From: Candidatus Bodocaedibacter vickermanii
GTDB taxonomy: Bacteria; Pseudomonadota; Alphaproteobacteria; UBA6184
Assembly: GCF_014896945.1 (NCBI RefSeq)
Contig: NZ_CP054719.1
Coordinates: 1,327,312 to 1,391,311 of the forward strand
Length of the DNA: 64,000 nucleotides
Reading direction: 5' to 3'
Shown one piece after another: positions 17,745 to 26,582 of the stretch; positions within the stretch are counted from its first letter, which is position 1; each line of letters opens with the position of its first letter. Below the pieces are notes generated by a model. It saw only the letters and a program-made list of their open reading frames with translations, searched no databases and was not told the origin of the DNA. The translations under genes were made by a program, and so were the position numbers.

Positions 17745-19619
17745 ATGAAAAAAAATAGATGGAAACGCTATAAGTTAATTTTGGTATGGGCAGTTTTTCT
17801 GTTATCTTGGAATACTACTTTAAATACAATAACAGGGAGCAAAAGCATGACACTTAATGATAATGTACCAAGTTGGAATTTAAGCGATTTATTTCCGGGG
17901 TATGACCATCCGGCGGTGCAACGCCATTTACAACAGTTGGATAAAGATGTTGCAACCTTTGTAAGTATGTACAAAGAAAAAGTTGCTTTATTGACTGGGG
18001 TTGAGCTTGTAAAGGCGATTCAAGCCTATGAAGCATTGTCCGATCAAATGGGTAAAATAAGTGCATATGCTTTTCTTTTGTATGCTCAAGATCGTTCCGA
18101 CACTAACACCAGTGTGTTTTATCAAAATATGTATGAACATACGAATCGCTTAAGCACAGATATTTTATTTTTTACCCTTGAGTTGAATCTGTTGAGTGAT
18201 GAAAAAATAGCAACACTGTACGCACAAGAATCTTTGTTAGTGCGATATAAGCCCTGGATTGCAAATGTTAGGCTGTTCAAAGATCATCAGTTGTCGGATG
18301 AGATGGAGCGCTTGATGCAAGAAAAATCCATTCCAGCAGAAGGGTCATGGATTCGGTTGTATGATGAAGTGTGCGCTGATATGCGGTTTGATATGGAGGG
18401 TAAGATGTACCCCATTTCCGAAGTTTTAAATCGATTGGGGCATAATGATGAAAAGGTTCGAAACGTTGCAGCAATGGCTTTGTCTAAAGGGTTAAAAGAC
18501 AATGCTCGCGTCTTTGCAATGATCATGAATACGTTATCTCAAAACTTATCCTTAGATAATAAATGGCGAAAATTTCCAACTGTTGATGGGTCTAGACATT
18601 TAGCCAATCAAATTGATTCAGAAGTTGTGACGGCTTTAACGACGGCAGTGAAAAGTTCATACAGCAAGTTATCTCATCGATATTATGCATTAAAAGCAAA
18701 ACGTTTTGGAAAAACTAAGTTACCGTATTGGGATCGGAACGCTCCGTATCCAACAGCTCCAGAAACAGATATTTCGTGGGATAAAGCAAAGGATATTGTC
18801 TTGCGAGCATATTCCGCGTTTTCACCAGAAATGTCAGCCATTGCAGCGCAATTTTTTGAACGCCGTTGGATTGATGGAACGTTACGACCAGGTAAAGATT
18901 CTGGTGCGTTTTCGCATCCCGTTGTTCCTTCTGCGCATCCCTACATTTTGCTGAACTATCACGGAAAGCAACGCTGCGTGATGACATTGGCGCATGAACT
19001 TGGGCATGGAATCCACCAAGTGCTAGCTAAAGATCAAGGTGCTCTAATGGCTGACACACCCCTCACGTTGGCAGAAACAGCCAGCGTATTTGGTGAAATG
19101 TTAACGTTTCAATCATTGTTAAAACAAGCAACGTCTGAACAAAAACAGTATTTGTTGGCGGGGAAAATTGAGGACATGTTAAATACCGTTGTTCGTCAAA
19201 TTGCTTTTTACGAATTTGAAAAGCGCCTGCATACTGCACGTCAAAAAGGGGAATTATCCGTTGCTGATATTTCAGAAATTTGGATGTCTGTTCAATCTGA
19301 AAGTTTAGGCGATGCCATCCAATTGGATGAAACTTATGATATTTATTGGGCGTATATTTCTCATTTTTACCATGCGCCATTCTATGTATATGCCTATGCA
19401 TTTGGCGATTGCTTGGTTAATTCCCTGTACGCATACTATCAAGAAAATCCCAATGGATTCCAAGATAAATATATGGCATTGCTAAAAGCAGGGGGCAGCA
19501 AGCGCTATGATGAAGCCTTAAAACCTTTTGGCTTTGATTTAAAAGATCCAGCCTTTTGGAACAAAGGGTTGAGTATGATCGAAGGTTTCATTCAAGAGTT
19601 CGAACAGTTGTCACAATAA
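17745..19619 (+). CDS. pepF: M3-family oligoendopeptidase (PepF type)
   Basis: Cleaves short peptides. The 624-residue frame has the M3 zinc site in MTLAHELGHGIHQVL, with the downstream glutamate in TLAETASVFGEMLTF. From the first ATG it carries a 30-residue basic/hydrophobic leader (MKKNRWKRYKLILVWAVFLL) that could be a signal anchor. A second ATG at 17847 (MTLNDNVPSWNL) has AGGGAG upstream and gives the usual cytoplasmic length. I list the longer form, but the shorter start is about as likely. Confidence 0.88.
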   Translation: MKKNRWKRYKLILVWAVFLLSWNTTLNTITGSKSMTLNDNVPSWNLSDLFPGYDHPAVQRHLQQLDKDVATFVSMYKEKVALLTGVELVKAIQAYEALSDQMGKISAYAFLLYAQDRSDTNTSVFYQNMYEHTNRLSTDILFFTLELNLLSDEKIATLYAQESLLVRYKPWIANVRLFKDHQLSDEMERLMQEKSIPAEGSWIRLYDEVCADMRFDMEGKMYPISEVLNRLGHNDEKVRNVAAMALSKGLKDNARVFAMIMNTLSQNLSLDNKWRKFPTVDGSRHLANQIDSEVVTALTTAVKSSYSKLSHRYYALKAKRFGKTKLPYWDRNAPYPTAPETDISWDKAKDIVLRAYSAFSPEMSAIAAQFFERRWIDGTLRPGKDSGAFSHPVVPSAHPYILLNYHGKQRCVMTLAHELGHGIHQVLAKDQGALMADTPLTLAETASVFGEMLTFQSLLKQATSEQKQYLLAGKIEDMLNTVVRQIAFYEFEKRLHTARQKGELSVADISEIWMSVQSESLGDAIQLDETYDIYWAYISHFYHAPFYVYAYAFGDCLVNSLYAYYQENPNGFQDKYMALLKAGGSKRYDEALKPFGFDLKDPAFWNKGLSMIEGFIQEFEQLSQ

Positions 19620-19635
19620 CCTCGTTATCACTTAA

Positions 19636-19657
19636 CGGCTTGCTGCAAGGCAAGCCG
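19636..19657 (+). terminator. Hairpin after the oligopeptidase gene
   Basis: CGGCTTGC pairs with GCAAGCCG around a six-base loop, 16 bp after the stop. No T-run follows, so it may be an mRNA-end hairpin rather than a true terminator. Confidence 0.35.
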
Positions 19658-19699
19658 AAGGGTGAACGTTAGCGTAGTACCTATGTATGGAATGCAAAA

Positions 19700-20968
19700 A
19701 TGAACGATGATACCTCTTCATTAGGTCGACGTATTGGGAGGGTGGCTCACGTGGCCACAACCTTGAGTGGTGCTGCTATCAAAACCCTAGGCGCTAAGAT
19801 TACTGGAAACAGCGATGCTTTTCCCCAGGTGTTGACTGAAGCCTTAGGAAAATTAAAAGGACCGATCATGAAAGTGGGGCAGATTCTTGCAATGGTGCCC
19901 GGCATGTTGCCTGACGATGTTGCCGAATCGTTAATGCAATTGCAATCTCAAGCTCCATCCATGGGGTGGCCGTTTGTTCGCAGGCGTATGGCGTTTGAAT
20001 TGGGAGCAGAATGGCCAACCAAATTTACGCACTTTGAAAAAGAGGCTTCTGCTGCCGCGTCATTAGGGCAAGTGCATAAAGCTCAATTATCGTCGGGTGA
20101 GATTGTCGCCTGCAAACTGCAATACCCAAATATGCTCAGCAGTATTGAGGGAGACTTAGATCAGCTTCGTCTGCTTCTTGGTTTATATGAGCGGACAGTT
20201 CCCATTTTGGATACCGTTAACATTCAACACGAACTAAAAGAGCGGTTAAAAGAAGAATTAGATTATCGGTTAGAGCTTCGAAATATGGAGCGATTTCGAA
20301 AACTTTTTGGAAATACGAATCTGCCCGTGATTGTCCCAAAATCATTTGAAAGCTATTCCACTGATCGATTGCTAACCATGGAATGGTGTGACGGGGCTGA
20401 TTTGATGGTCGTGAAAAACTGGTCAATAACGTTAAAACGCCGCGTGGCAGAAAACTTATTCCAAGCGTGGTATTACCCGCTGTATCAACATGGTGTGTTA
20501 CATGGAGATCCCCATTTTGGGAATTACCGCATCACCCCCGAGGGGCAGATTATTATGTTGGATTTTGGCTGTGTCAGAGAGTTCCCAGAATCATTTTTAG
20601 CAGGGGTGCGTAAACTGTATAGGGCGCTTGAACTGAATAGCGCATCTGAAGCCAATGAAGCCTATGAAATGTGGGGGTTTGAAAACCTAACTTCCGAGTT
20701 GGTAGATGCTTTAAATATTTGGGCTAAGTTTCTGTATGGCCCCTTGTTAGATGATCGTATCCGACCGTTAGTGGAGTCTCCGCAAGAAGGAAAAGATGCG
20801 GCGAAGGCGGTGATTCAAGCCTTAAAGCAATCAGGAAAAGTACGTCCACCAAAAGAGTTTGTATTTATGGATCGTGCCGCTGTTGGCATTGGATCGGCGA
20901 TGATTCATTTGGGTGTAGAGTTAAATTGGCATCAGCTATTTCAGAGCCTAGTTGAATCTAAAAAATAA
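19700..20968 (+). CDS. ABC1/UbiB-family atypical kinase
   Basis: A 422-residue UbiB/ABC1 (COQ8-like) protein. The family's KxGQ motif is in GPIMKVGQILAMVPGMLPDD, the Ala-rich loop in ASAAASLGQVHKA, the catalytic loop in HGVLHGDPHFGN and the metal-binding motif in MLDFGCVREFP. Members support ubiquinone biosynthesis at the membrane. The position of the motifs is normal. No other ubiquinone gene is adjacent. Confidence 0.88.
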   Translation: MNDDTSSLGRRIGRVAHVATTLSGAAIKTLGAKITGNSDAFPQVLTEALGKLKGPIMKVGQILAMVPGMLPDDVAESLMQLQSQAPSMGWPFVRRRMAFELGAEWPTKFTHFEKEASAAASLGQVHKAQLSSGEIVACKLQYPNMLSSIEGDLDQLRLLLGLYERTVPILDTVNIQHELKERLKEELDYRLELRNMERFRKLFGNTNLPVIVPKSFESYSTDRLLTMEWCDGADLMVVKNWSITLKRRVAENLFQAWYYPLYQHGVLHGDPHFGNYRITPEGQIIMLDFGCVREFPESFLAGVRKLYRALELNSASEANEAYEMWGFENLTSELVDALNIWAKFLYGPLLDDRIRPLVESPQEGKDAAKAVIQALKQSGKVRPPKEFVFMDRAAVGIGSAMIHLGVELNWHQLFQSLVESKK

Positions 20969-21084
20969 TATATAAAATTTACCTGATATTAATCCTTTGT
21001 TTGAGACAATTATTATGAATTTATCCGAGTCTTAACAAGATGAAATAAATTTGACAATCGGCAAGTTGTTGTATATCTTCAGGG

Positions 21085-21104
21085 TGTCAAAATATTATTT
21101 GACA
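21085..21104. promoter_or_regulatory. Inverted repeat upstream of a small secreted protein gene
   Basis: TGTCAAA-ATATTA-TTTGACA is a perfect 7-bp inverted repeat 32 bases before the start codon. A TTGACA box lies in its right arm. It looks like an operator. Confidence 0.45.
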
Positions 21105-21135
21105 GTTATTATTATATTTTAGGGATGATATTATT

Positions 21136-21366
21136 ATGAAATTATTACTTCAAGCGCTTCTTTTAACATCAGTTAGCGTATCAATCACAACTGCAAATGA
21201 TGCTGAGTTAGTTGCTGGTAGTAGTGAACCTTCAACACCTCGCAATCAAGGTGTTCAAGTGCAGACTCCAAGCGCTCCTGTTAAGACTATTAAGAAAAAA
21301 GTTACGGATACTTCAGGTGTAGCTAAAAAATTATTTGATGATTCAGATTCAGATTTAGACGCTTAA
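21136..21366 (+). CDS. Small secreted protein, unknown function
   Basis: A 76-residue protein with signal peptide MKLLLQALLLTSVSVSITTA and a short, polar, probably disordered mature part that ends in an acidic tail (LFDDSDSDLDA). AGGGATGATATTATTATG gives the start. No domain is recognised. Its own promoter region and a strong terminator make it a stand-alone, probably expressed gene. Confidence 0.65.
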   Translation: MKLLLQALLLTSVSVSITTANDAELVAGSSEPSTPRNQGVQVQTPSAPVKTIKKKVTDTSGVAKKLFDDSDSDLDA

Positions 21367-21399
21367 TAAAGTAGAGAAGGGATCTTCTCTACTTTATTA
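21364..21399. terminator. Bidirectional terminator (small secreted protein and phaB)
   Basis: A perfect 16-bp stem (TAATAAAGTAGAGAAG with CTTCTCTACTTTATTA) around loop GGAT lies between the two converging genes. A/T-rich arm ends suit termination in both directions. Confidence 0.85.
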
Positions 21400-22119
21400 G
21401 CTCATATACTGGCCTCCGTTTAAACTAATGGTGCTGCCAGTGATGTATGCGGCCTCATCAGATGCCAAATATTGAACCATCTTTGCAATTTCATCCACTG
21501 TGCCCAAGCGCTGCATTGGAATCAATGAGATGATTTTGTCTAATATAGCCTCTGGAATAGCGCGAACCATATCGGTATCGATATACCCTGGGGCTATGGC
21601 ATTTACTGTAATGCCTTTTCCTGAAGTTTCTAAGGCTAATGCTTTTGTGAATCCCAAAACACCAGCTTTTGATGCGCAGTAATTAGTCTGACCCGCTTGA
21701 CCTTTTTGTGCATTCACTGAGCTGATATTGATAATACGCCCAAAGGAAGCCGCACGCATGTCCTCGATAACAAGCCGGCTCATATTGAATACGGAATCCA
21801 AGTTTGTTCGAATTACAGCTTGCCATTGATCTGTAGACATTTTGTGAAGGGCTGCGTCTTTTGTTATACCCGCATTATTCACCAAAACTTGTACTGAACC
21901 ATAGCGATTTTTGATTGTGTTAATCGCCATTTCGCATGAATTAAAATCCGATACATCAAATTTTAAAATATCAATACCAAAGTCGGTGTGTAGCTCTTTT
22001 GCAAACGCATCATTGCTTTGGTACGTTGCAATGACGGTATAGCCAGCTTGTTTTAATCCAATTGAAATGCCTCGTCCAATTCCCCTGACTCCACCTGTAA
22101 CAACTGCAATTTTTGACAT
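21397..22119 (-). CDS. phaB: Acetoacetyl-CoA reductase (SDR family)
   Basis: A 240-residue short-chain dehydrogenase from ATG 22119 (AGAGAG upstream). It has the NAD(P) motif TGGVRGIGRG, NNAG, and the Ser-Tyr-Lys triad in ISSVNAQKGQAGQTNYCASKAG. That stretch is more like PhaB than FabG. It would reduce acetoacetyl-CoA to 3-hydroxybutyryl-CoA for polyhydroxybutyrate. FabG remains possible, but the nearby 3-hydroxybutyrate dehydrogenase supports a PHB role. Confidence 0.82.
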   Translation of the reverse strand: MSKIAVVTGGVRGIGRGISIGLKQAGYTVIATYQSNDAFAKELHTDFGIDILKFDVSDFNSCEMAINTIKNRYGSVQVLVNNAGITKDAALHKMSTDQWQAVIRTNLDSVFNMSRLVIEDMRAASFGRIINISSVNAQKGQAGQTNYCASKAGVLGFTKALALETSGKGITVNAIAPGYIDTDMVRAIPEAILDKIISLIPMQRLGTVDEIAKMVQYLASDEAAYITGSTISLNGGQYMS

Positions 22120-22196
22120 GGTTTCTCTCTTATTATTGTTATTATTTTGAGATAAAAAGCCGCCTAACAATAGGCGGCTAGAATATAGATTAAATG

Positions 22197-22634
22197 TTAC
22201 GCTTTTTTAACAGGCTTTGTTTCCTCAACTGGGGCTTTGCTAAAACTTAAGCCCTTTAATCCTGGAGAAAACTCTTTTTCTTCTTCTTCCGCTTCTTTCA
22301 TTTCTTTACCTAAGAAATAAGAAATAACTGTACGGATGACAACGATTGAACCCAAGAAAATAAATGTATCATGTGTGCGCGGTCCTTTGATTGTTTCTAA
22401 TAAATCGGCAACAATCATAAACTCTAGACCTAATATGATATAAATTCCAACGCTGCGACGTAATTCTTGATATTGAATAAATTTGCCGTCTCTGTGGAAA
22501 AATTCAATGTAAATGAAGCGTAAGAATCCCATTAAGAATCCCCACAATATAATTGATACGCTTGCAAAATCTAATATTGATATTAACGGTTCAAGATAGT
22601 CGTAAAGTGCGTTTAGTCTTTCAGTAAATGTCAT
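22197..22634 (-). CDS. DUF1622 membrane protein
   Basis: A 145-residue protein with three predicted membrane helices (SIILWGFLMGFLRFIYI, YIILGLEFMIVADLLETI, TFIFLGSIVVIRTVISYFLG). The motif RRSVGIYIILGLEFMIVADL is typical of DUF1622. The C-terminus is a charged, Lys/Glu-rich tail. It lies between the two SDR genes on the same strand. Function of the family is unknown. Confidence 0.82.
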   Translation of the reverse strand: MTFTERLNALYDYLEPLISILDFASVSIILWGFLMGFLRFIYIEFFHRDGKFIQYQELRRSVGIYIILGLEFMIVADLLETIKGPRTHDTFIFLGSIVVIRTVISYFLGKEMKEAEEEEKEFSPGLKGLSFSKAPVEETKPVKKA

Positions 22635-22666
22635 TTTATTATTCCCTTTTTTACATTTAGCTTAGT

Positions 22667-23452
22667 TTAGTGGGCTGTCCAGCCTCCGTCGATGGAAAAA
22701 CTGGAGCCCGTCACAGAAGCTGCAGCATCAGATGATAGATAGCGTACCATCTCTGCAACTTCTTGAACTTTTACAAATTGTTTTGTGGGTTGATGGGCGA
22801 GTAAAACATCCCGTATTACGGAGTCTTCGCTGATGCCGCGTGCCTTTGCAGTGCTGGCAATTTGACCTTCAACCAACGGTGTTAACACATATCCAGGACA
22901 CACAGCATTGCAGGTAATCCCAAATTCTGCAGCCTCTAACGCAACGGCTTTTGTTAGCCCCAATACACCATGCTTAGCAGCAACATAGGCTGATTTAAAA
23001 GGTGAGGCCACAAGCCCATGCGCAGATGCCATATTAATAATACGTCCCCATTTTTGAGCTTTCATGAATGGCATTACTTCACGTATTCCATAAAATGCAG
23101 ATGACAAATTAATTTTGATAATAGCTTCATATTTATCAACTGGAAAGTCTTCAATGGGCGACACATGTTGAATGCCTGCATTATTAACAAGGATATCTAT
23201 GCGACCAAACGTATCAAACACAGTTTTAATCATTTGAGCAATTTGATTGGGTTGTGTCATATCAGCAGGGTGATAGATAACTTTGCAAGAAAACGTAGAT
23301 TCTAAAGATGTAATTTCATGCTGAATCGTTGCGGGATCCCCAAACCCATTCAAACATAGGTTGGCCTGTTGAGCTGCAAACATGCGTGCAATCTCTAATC
23401 CAATTCCACTGGTGGATCCAGTAATGATAACAACTTTTCCACTAAACATCAT
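22667..23452 (-). CDS. bdhA: 3-hydroxybutyrate dehydrogenase
   Basis: A 261-residue SDR enzyme that interconverts 3-hydroxybutyrate and acetoacetate. It shows TGSTSGIGLEIA, NNAGIQHVSPIEDFP, the triad in MASAHGLVASPFKSAYVAAKHG and NAVCPGYVLTPLVEGQI, the last being characteristic of this enzyme. Two adjacent ATGs (23452 and 23449) follow AGGAAACT; either may be used. With phaB it points to storage or use of hydroxybutyrate. Confidence 0.9.
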   Translation of the reverse strand: MMFSGKVVIITGSTSGIGLEIARMFAAQQANLCLNGFGDPATIQHEITSLESTFSCKVIYHPADMTQPNQIAQMIKTVFDTFGRIDILVNNAGIQHVSPIEDFPVDKYEAIIKINLSSAFYGIREVMPFMKAQKWGRIINMASAHGLVASPFKSAYVAAKHGVLGLTKAVALEAAEFGITCNAVCPGYVLTPLVEGQIASTAKARGISEDSVIRDVLLAHQPTKQFVKVQEVAEMVRYLSSDAAASVTGSSFSIDGGWTAH

Positions 23453-23567
23453 AGTTTCCTAACACTTGTTAACAGTATGGGGTTATTTTATTAATAAAGA
23501 GTAAACATTTCAACATAAGGAAAACTTTTTTAAAGCATACTCAATAACCTTTGATTAATGGGGGGTA

Positions 23568-24641
23568 CTACAACCGTCTGTTCTTCTTTTTGAAGACGTA
23601 TTTAATGATTTCTGCCACGGCTTTATAGAATTCTTGTGGGATTTCTTTATTCAATGGGATTTTATATAACGCCCGGGCCAGTGGTGGATTCTCAATAATA
23701 TGCACCCAATTCTTTAGTGCAAGTTCTCGGATATGGAGAGCAATACGATCTTTACCTTTTGCAACGACAACTGGAGCCTTGCTTTCTCCAGGGCTATATT
23801 TTAACGCCACAGCATAATGTGTTGGGTTTGTGATAATCACGGTTGCTTCTGCAACGTTGTCCATCATACGGTTTTTAGACGCTTGCCGTTGCAATTGACG
23901 TCGTTTGCTTTTAACATGAGGGTCTCCTTCCATCTCTTTATATTCTTCTTTGATTTCTTGCTTGGTCATTTTCAATCGTTTGAAATATTCGAATCGCTGA
24001 TACATATAATCTGCACCGCCAATAAAGACTTGAAAGATTAAGGCCGTCACAAATAATTTAAAACACAGATTCCAAAATAAGTATAAGCTCGTCATAATCG
24101 GTTGCGATGAAATTTCTGGAATTTGTTTTAGCTCATCCTTTAACAAAACATATAATAATGTTGATACGACGATAAGTTTGATTAACGCTTTTAAAAGTTC
24201 AACCAATGATTTTACAGAGAATAGACGCTTAAACCCTTTGAGTGGGGAAATCTTTTCAAGCTTTGGTTTTAATGCATCTTTATTGAGTGTTAGCTTTGTT
24301 TGAATATACGTACCTGCAATAGCAGCCAATATAAACACAACCATCATCCCCATGAATTCAGGCATTATATCTGCAAGTAACATGAGCGAGATTTTTGAAG
24401 TTGATTCTTGGCTAAAGGAAAATATATGAGCTTGTTCAATAATTCCGCGAAGTTTCATGGCAAGCGGACCACCCAGGAGTGGGAAGATTAAAAATAAACT
24501 GACCATAGACGCCGCCAGCATTAGAGCCAAAGTCAGATCTTTAGAGATGGGGAAGTCTCCTTTTTCCTGAGACTTTTGAATCCTATGTTCGGTGGCGTCT
24601 TCGGTCTTATCGTCTTTATCAGGAGTATTGCCTTCTGCCAT
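23568..24641 (-). CDS. flhB: Flagellar export apparatus protein FlhB
   Basis: A 357-residue inner-membrane component of the flagellar type III export gate that switches substrate class. The N-terminal TEDATEHRIQKSQEKGD is typical, four hydrophobic segments follow, and the self-cleavage site NPTH is in VIITNPTHYAVALKY. It is followed in the operon direction by nothing flagellar. It lies 3 bp downstream of fliR, so the two form a unit. Confidence 0.95.
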   Translation of the reverse strand: MAEGNTPDKDDKTEDATEHRIQKSQEKGDFPISKDLTLALMLAASMVSLFLIFPLLGGPLAMKLRGIIEQAHIFSFSQESTSKISLMLLADIMPEFMGMMVVFILAAIAGTYIQTKLTLNKDALKPKLEKISPLKGFKRLFSVKSLVELLKALIKLIVVSTLLYVLLKDELKQIPEISSQPIMTSLYLFWNLCFKLFVTALIFQVFIGGADYMYQRFEYFKRLKMTKQEIKEEYKEMEGDPHVKSKRRQLQRQASKNRMMDNVAEATVIITNPTHYAVALKYSPGESKAPVVVAKGKDRIALHIRELALKNWVHIIENPPLARALYKIPLNKEIPQEFYKAVAEIIKYVFKKKNRRL

Positions 24642-24644
24642 GGA

Positions 24645-25421
24645 TTACCCCGTAAGCTTTGTCCAGGCTTGGCTAACGTATTCTAAAAAGGATGTTAAAA
24701 TAAAGCCAACGCTGAACATTAAAATAATTAGACCGACAAGAATTTGAATCGGCATGGATAAAAAGAACACCTGAATTTGTGGAATCAGCTTATTGAGAAT
24801 TCCCATTCCGATATAAATGATATTTCCAAAAATGAAAAATGGCATTGAAAACTTTAACGCATAAGCAAAAGCATCATTAACAGTGTGGGTTATCAGCAAG
24901 GCTTTATCTTGTAAAATATTTAATGTACCAATAGGGATGAGTTCATAACTGTTGTAAACTCCCCATAAAATTAAATGGTGTAAATCAAACACAAAGATAA
25001 AGGTCACCCCGCTTAACGTAAAAAAGCTAGTAAGAATTGAAGTTTGATCATGATCAACAAGGTTTGGAACAAGCGCATTGGATAAACCAATGGATTGCGA
25101 CATGATCGTTCCAGCAGTTTCAAGGGCGCTTAAAAAGAGTTTTAACGTAAACCCAAGAAAAGTACCCGTTAAATATTCTGAGATTAACATCGCGCTCATA
25201 TAAAACGAATTGACAGGATAGCTTGGAACTTTGAGTGTTAATGCAAATGCGGTTGCAACACCAACGGCAATCATCATGCGCATGCGAAAAGGGATATGTA
25301 GATCGCCAAACCCTGGCATCCAGCTGAACAACCCAATCATTCGAGCAGAAATCACCATGATAGGCCAAAATTCATTCAATAAGATTTGATCTGCCATTTG
25401 CGTGAGATTGATTAACACCAA
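24645..25421 (-). CDS. fliR: Flagellar export apparatus protein FliR
   Basis: A 258-residue membrane protein of the flagellar export gate. It shows SARMIGLFSWMPGFGDLHIPFRMRMMIA near the N-terminus and LPF-type membrane segments throughout. The start is uncertain: TTG 25421, GTG 25418 or ATG 25397 (MADQILL) are in frame and none has a strong ribosome binding site. It is upstream of flhB with 3 bp spacing. fliQ is not adjacent. Confidence 0.9.
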   Translation of the reverse strand: MVLINLTQMADQILLNEFWPIMVISARMIGLFSWMPGFGDLHIPFRMRMMIAVGVATAFALTLKVPSYPVNSFYMSAMLISEYLTGTFLGFTLKLFLSALETAGTIMSQSIGLSNALVPNLVDHDQTSILTSFFTLSGVTFIFVFDLHHLILWGVYNSYELIPIGTLNILQDKALLITHTVNDAFAYALKFSMPFFIFGNIIYIGMGILNKLIPQIQVFFLSMPIQILVGLIILMFSVGFILTSFLEYVSQAWTKLTG

Positions 25422-25460
25422 AGTTAATTATTATAAGAAAAGATTAAGAAAAGGTTAACC

Positions 25461-25518
25461 AGGCAACCTGCGGTTGCATCCATTGGGTTAGATCCGATGT
25501 GTTTGGACACGGATTATC
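25461..25518 (+). repeat. Palindromic element, right half with core
   Basis: Core GCAACCTGCGGTTGC, then CATCCATTGGGTTAGATCCG and the arm ending GGACACGGATTAT. Further cores GCAACGTGACGTTGC and TAGCGTGACGCTGG lie at 25579-25625. Confidence 0.65.
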
Positions 25519-25639
25519 GTCGTGGAGAGTGGTGAGGATTATGATTCTTTGAGTTGGATTTTGTGCGATGTGAGATATGGCAACGTGACGTTGCACTAGC
25601 GTGACGCTGGACTCGTTAGGTTGGATCTTGTGTGATTTG

Positions 25640-25785
25640 AGGTGTGAGGATTTTGACCCATTTCGGGCGCAGGATCATTGAGGTTGAAAAATGAATTTGA
25701 GATATTTTGGTTGAGTAGTGTTTTAGTTCCTTGTTAAGTTATGAAAGCGCAATATTTGTGTAGCTTTCAAAGTTAAATTATATAG
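25640..25785 (-). repeat. Repeat R3, copy 2
   Basis: In reverse orientation it matches 12893-13030 (AATGAATTTGAGATATTTTG, TAGTGTTTTAGTTCC, AGCTTTCAAAGTTAA). It leads through a PE into R1 copy B. Confidence 0.6.
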
Positions 25786-25855
25786 AATCCGTGTCAGACC
25801 AGATCGGAGCTAACTTAGCGGATCCAACCGCAGGTTGGCAGCGTCACGCTGTCGT
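25781..25855 (+). repeat. Palindromic element between R3 and R1 copy B
   Basis: Left arm ATCCGTGTCAGACCAGATCG followed by cores CCAACCGCAGGTTGG and CAGCGTCACGCTG. Confidence 0.65.
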
Positions 25856-25900
25856 TATTTAGTTTTAAAACCGAGTGAATCCCCAGTAACCCGCACGTGC

Positions 25901-25931
25901 AGAAAGAACCCCATTTCTTACACGAATGGGG
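25901..25931 (-). terminator. R1 copy B 3' terminator
   Basis: CCCCATT/AATGGGG hairpin followed by TTCTTTCT on the minus strand. Confidence 0.65.
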
Positions 25932-26141
25932 AAAGGCGGACTTTAGTACAATATACAAAGTCGGTGTTTTACGAGCCCGTCGGCTCTAGGGGTTGTTTAC
26001 AGGGCTGTGTCTACTGATCGGGTAGTTGAGCACCTGTACTGGGGATTCGGTTCGGCATGTCGTCCTTGAGTGGTTCAACCAAAGCTTCGTCGCGGATCTG
26101 GTTAGGGATCCTTTGGCTGAAAGTTTCAAAGACGTAGAACG

Positions 26142-26174
26142 AAAAAAGGCTACCCACCTGTTTAGTGGATAGCC
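26142..26174 (-). terminator. R1 copy B promoter-proximal hairpin and T-run
   Basis: GGCTATCC pairs with GGGTAGCC (one G-U pair) around an 11-base loop, followed by six Ts on the minus strand. Confidence 0.65.
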
Positions 26175-26194
26175 TTTTCGCAATTCTACTTATT

Positions 26195-26222
26195 AGTATA
26201 CATAAGGAATTTGGATTGTCAA
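26195..26222 (-). promoter_or_regulatory. R1 copy B promoter
   Basis: On the minus strand TTGACA (26222-26217) and TATACT (26200-26195) are 16 bp apart. The spacer differs from copy A. Confidence 0.75.
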
Positions 26223-26259
26223 GAAAATTATTCTTTTTCGTGTTGGGGGGTCGCGCGCC

Positions 26260-26494
26260 CACAACTGTTGAAAGTGATTAGAAGAAGTGTTTAACGATAT
26301 TAAAATCACCCACTTAAACACCAAGCTATGAATGTTATAAAAAACTTCATATTGTGTAAAATAGTCGCATATCTATTACTTAATTCATACATATCTGTAT
26401 GATTGACACAATTAATCGGTTTATCAATGATTTTCCCTGTTCTATTGATTTGTTGTCAAAAATATTCTTTTTCTAATCACTTTCAACAGTTGTG
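26260..26494 (-). mobile_element. MITE-like deletion derivative of the IS4-family element
   Basis: A 235-bp unit with the same terminal inverted repeats as the IS at 230-1438 (CACAACTGTTGAAAGTGAT at both ends). The end-proximal sequences also match: GAAGAAGTGTTTAA beside one end corresponds to the transposase 3' end of the full element, and AGAAAAAGAA beside the other to its 5' end. The interior carries no transposase sequence. No clear target duplication is seen. It could be moved in trans by the intact transposase. Confidence 0.8.
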
Positions 26495-26582
26495 GTGTCT
26501 AGGGCGGGGGGTGCGCAAAAATCAGAAAAATTAAAAAAGTGTTAACCTTTATTAACCCCAATTTAACGGCAGTGCTTTTTCT

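Larger units (their letters stand above)
25864..26247 (-). ncRNA. R1 element, copy B: predicted small-RNA gene
   Basis: Full-length R1 copy on the minus strand. Promoter TTGACA-16 bp-TATACT lies at 26195-26222. The promoter-proximal hairpin is at 26148-26174 and the 3' terminator at 25901-25931. The first hairpin has changed to GGCTATCC/GGGTAGCC, which keeps pairing through a G-U, and its loop is unrelated to copy A. Upstream sequence (CAACACGAAAAAGAATAATT) is shared with copy A. It has no reading frame. Confidence 0.6.
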
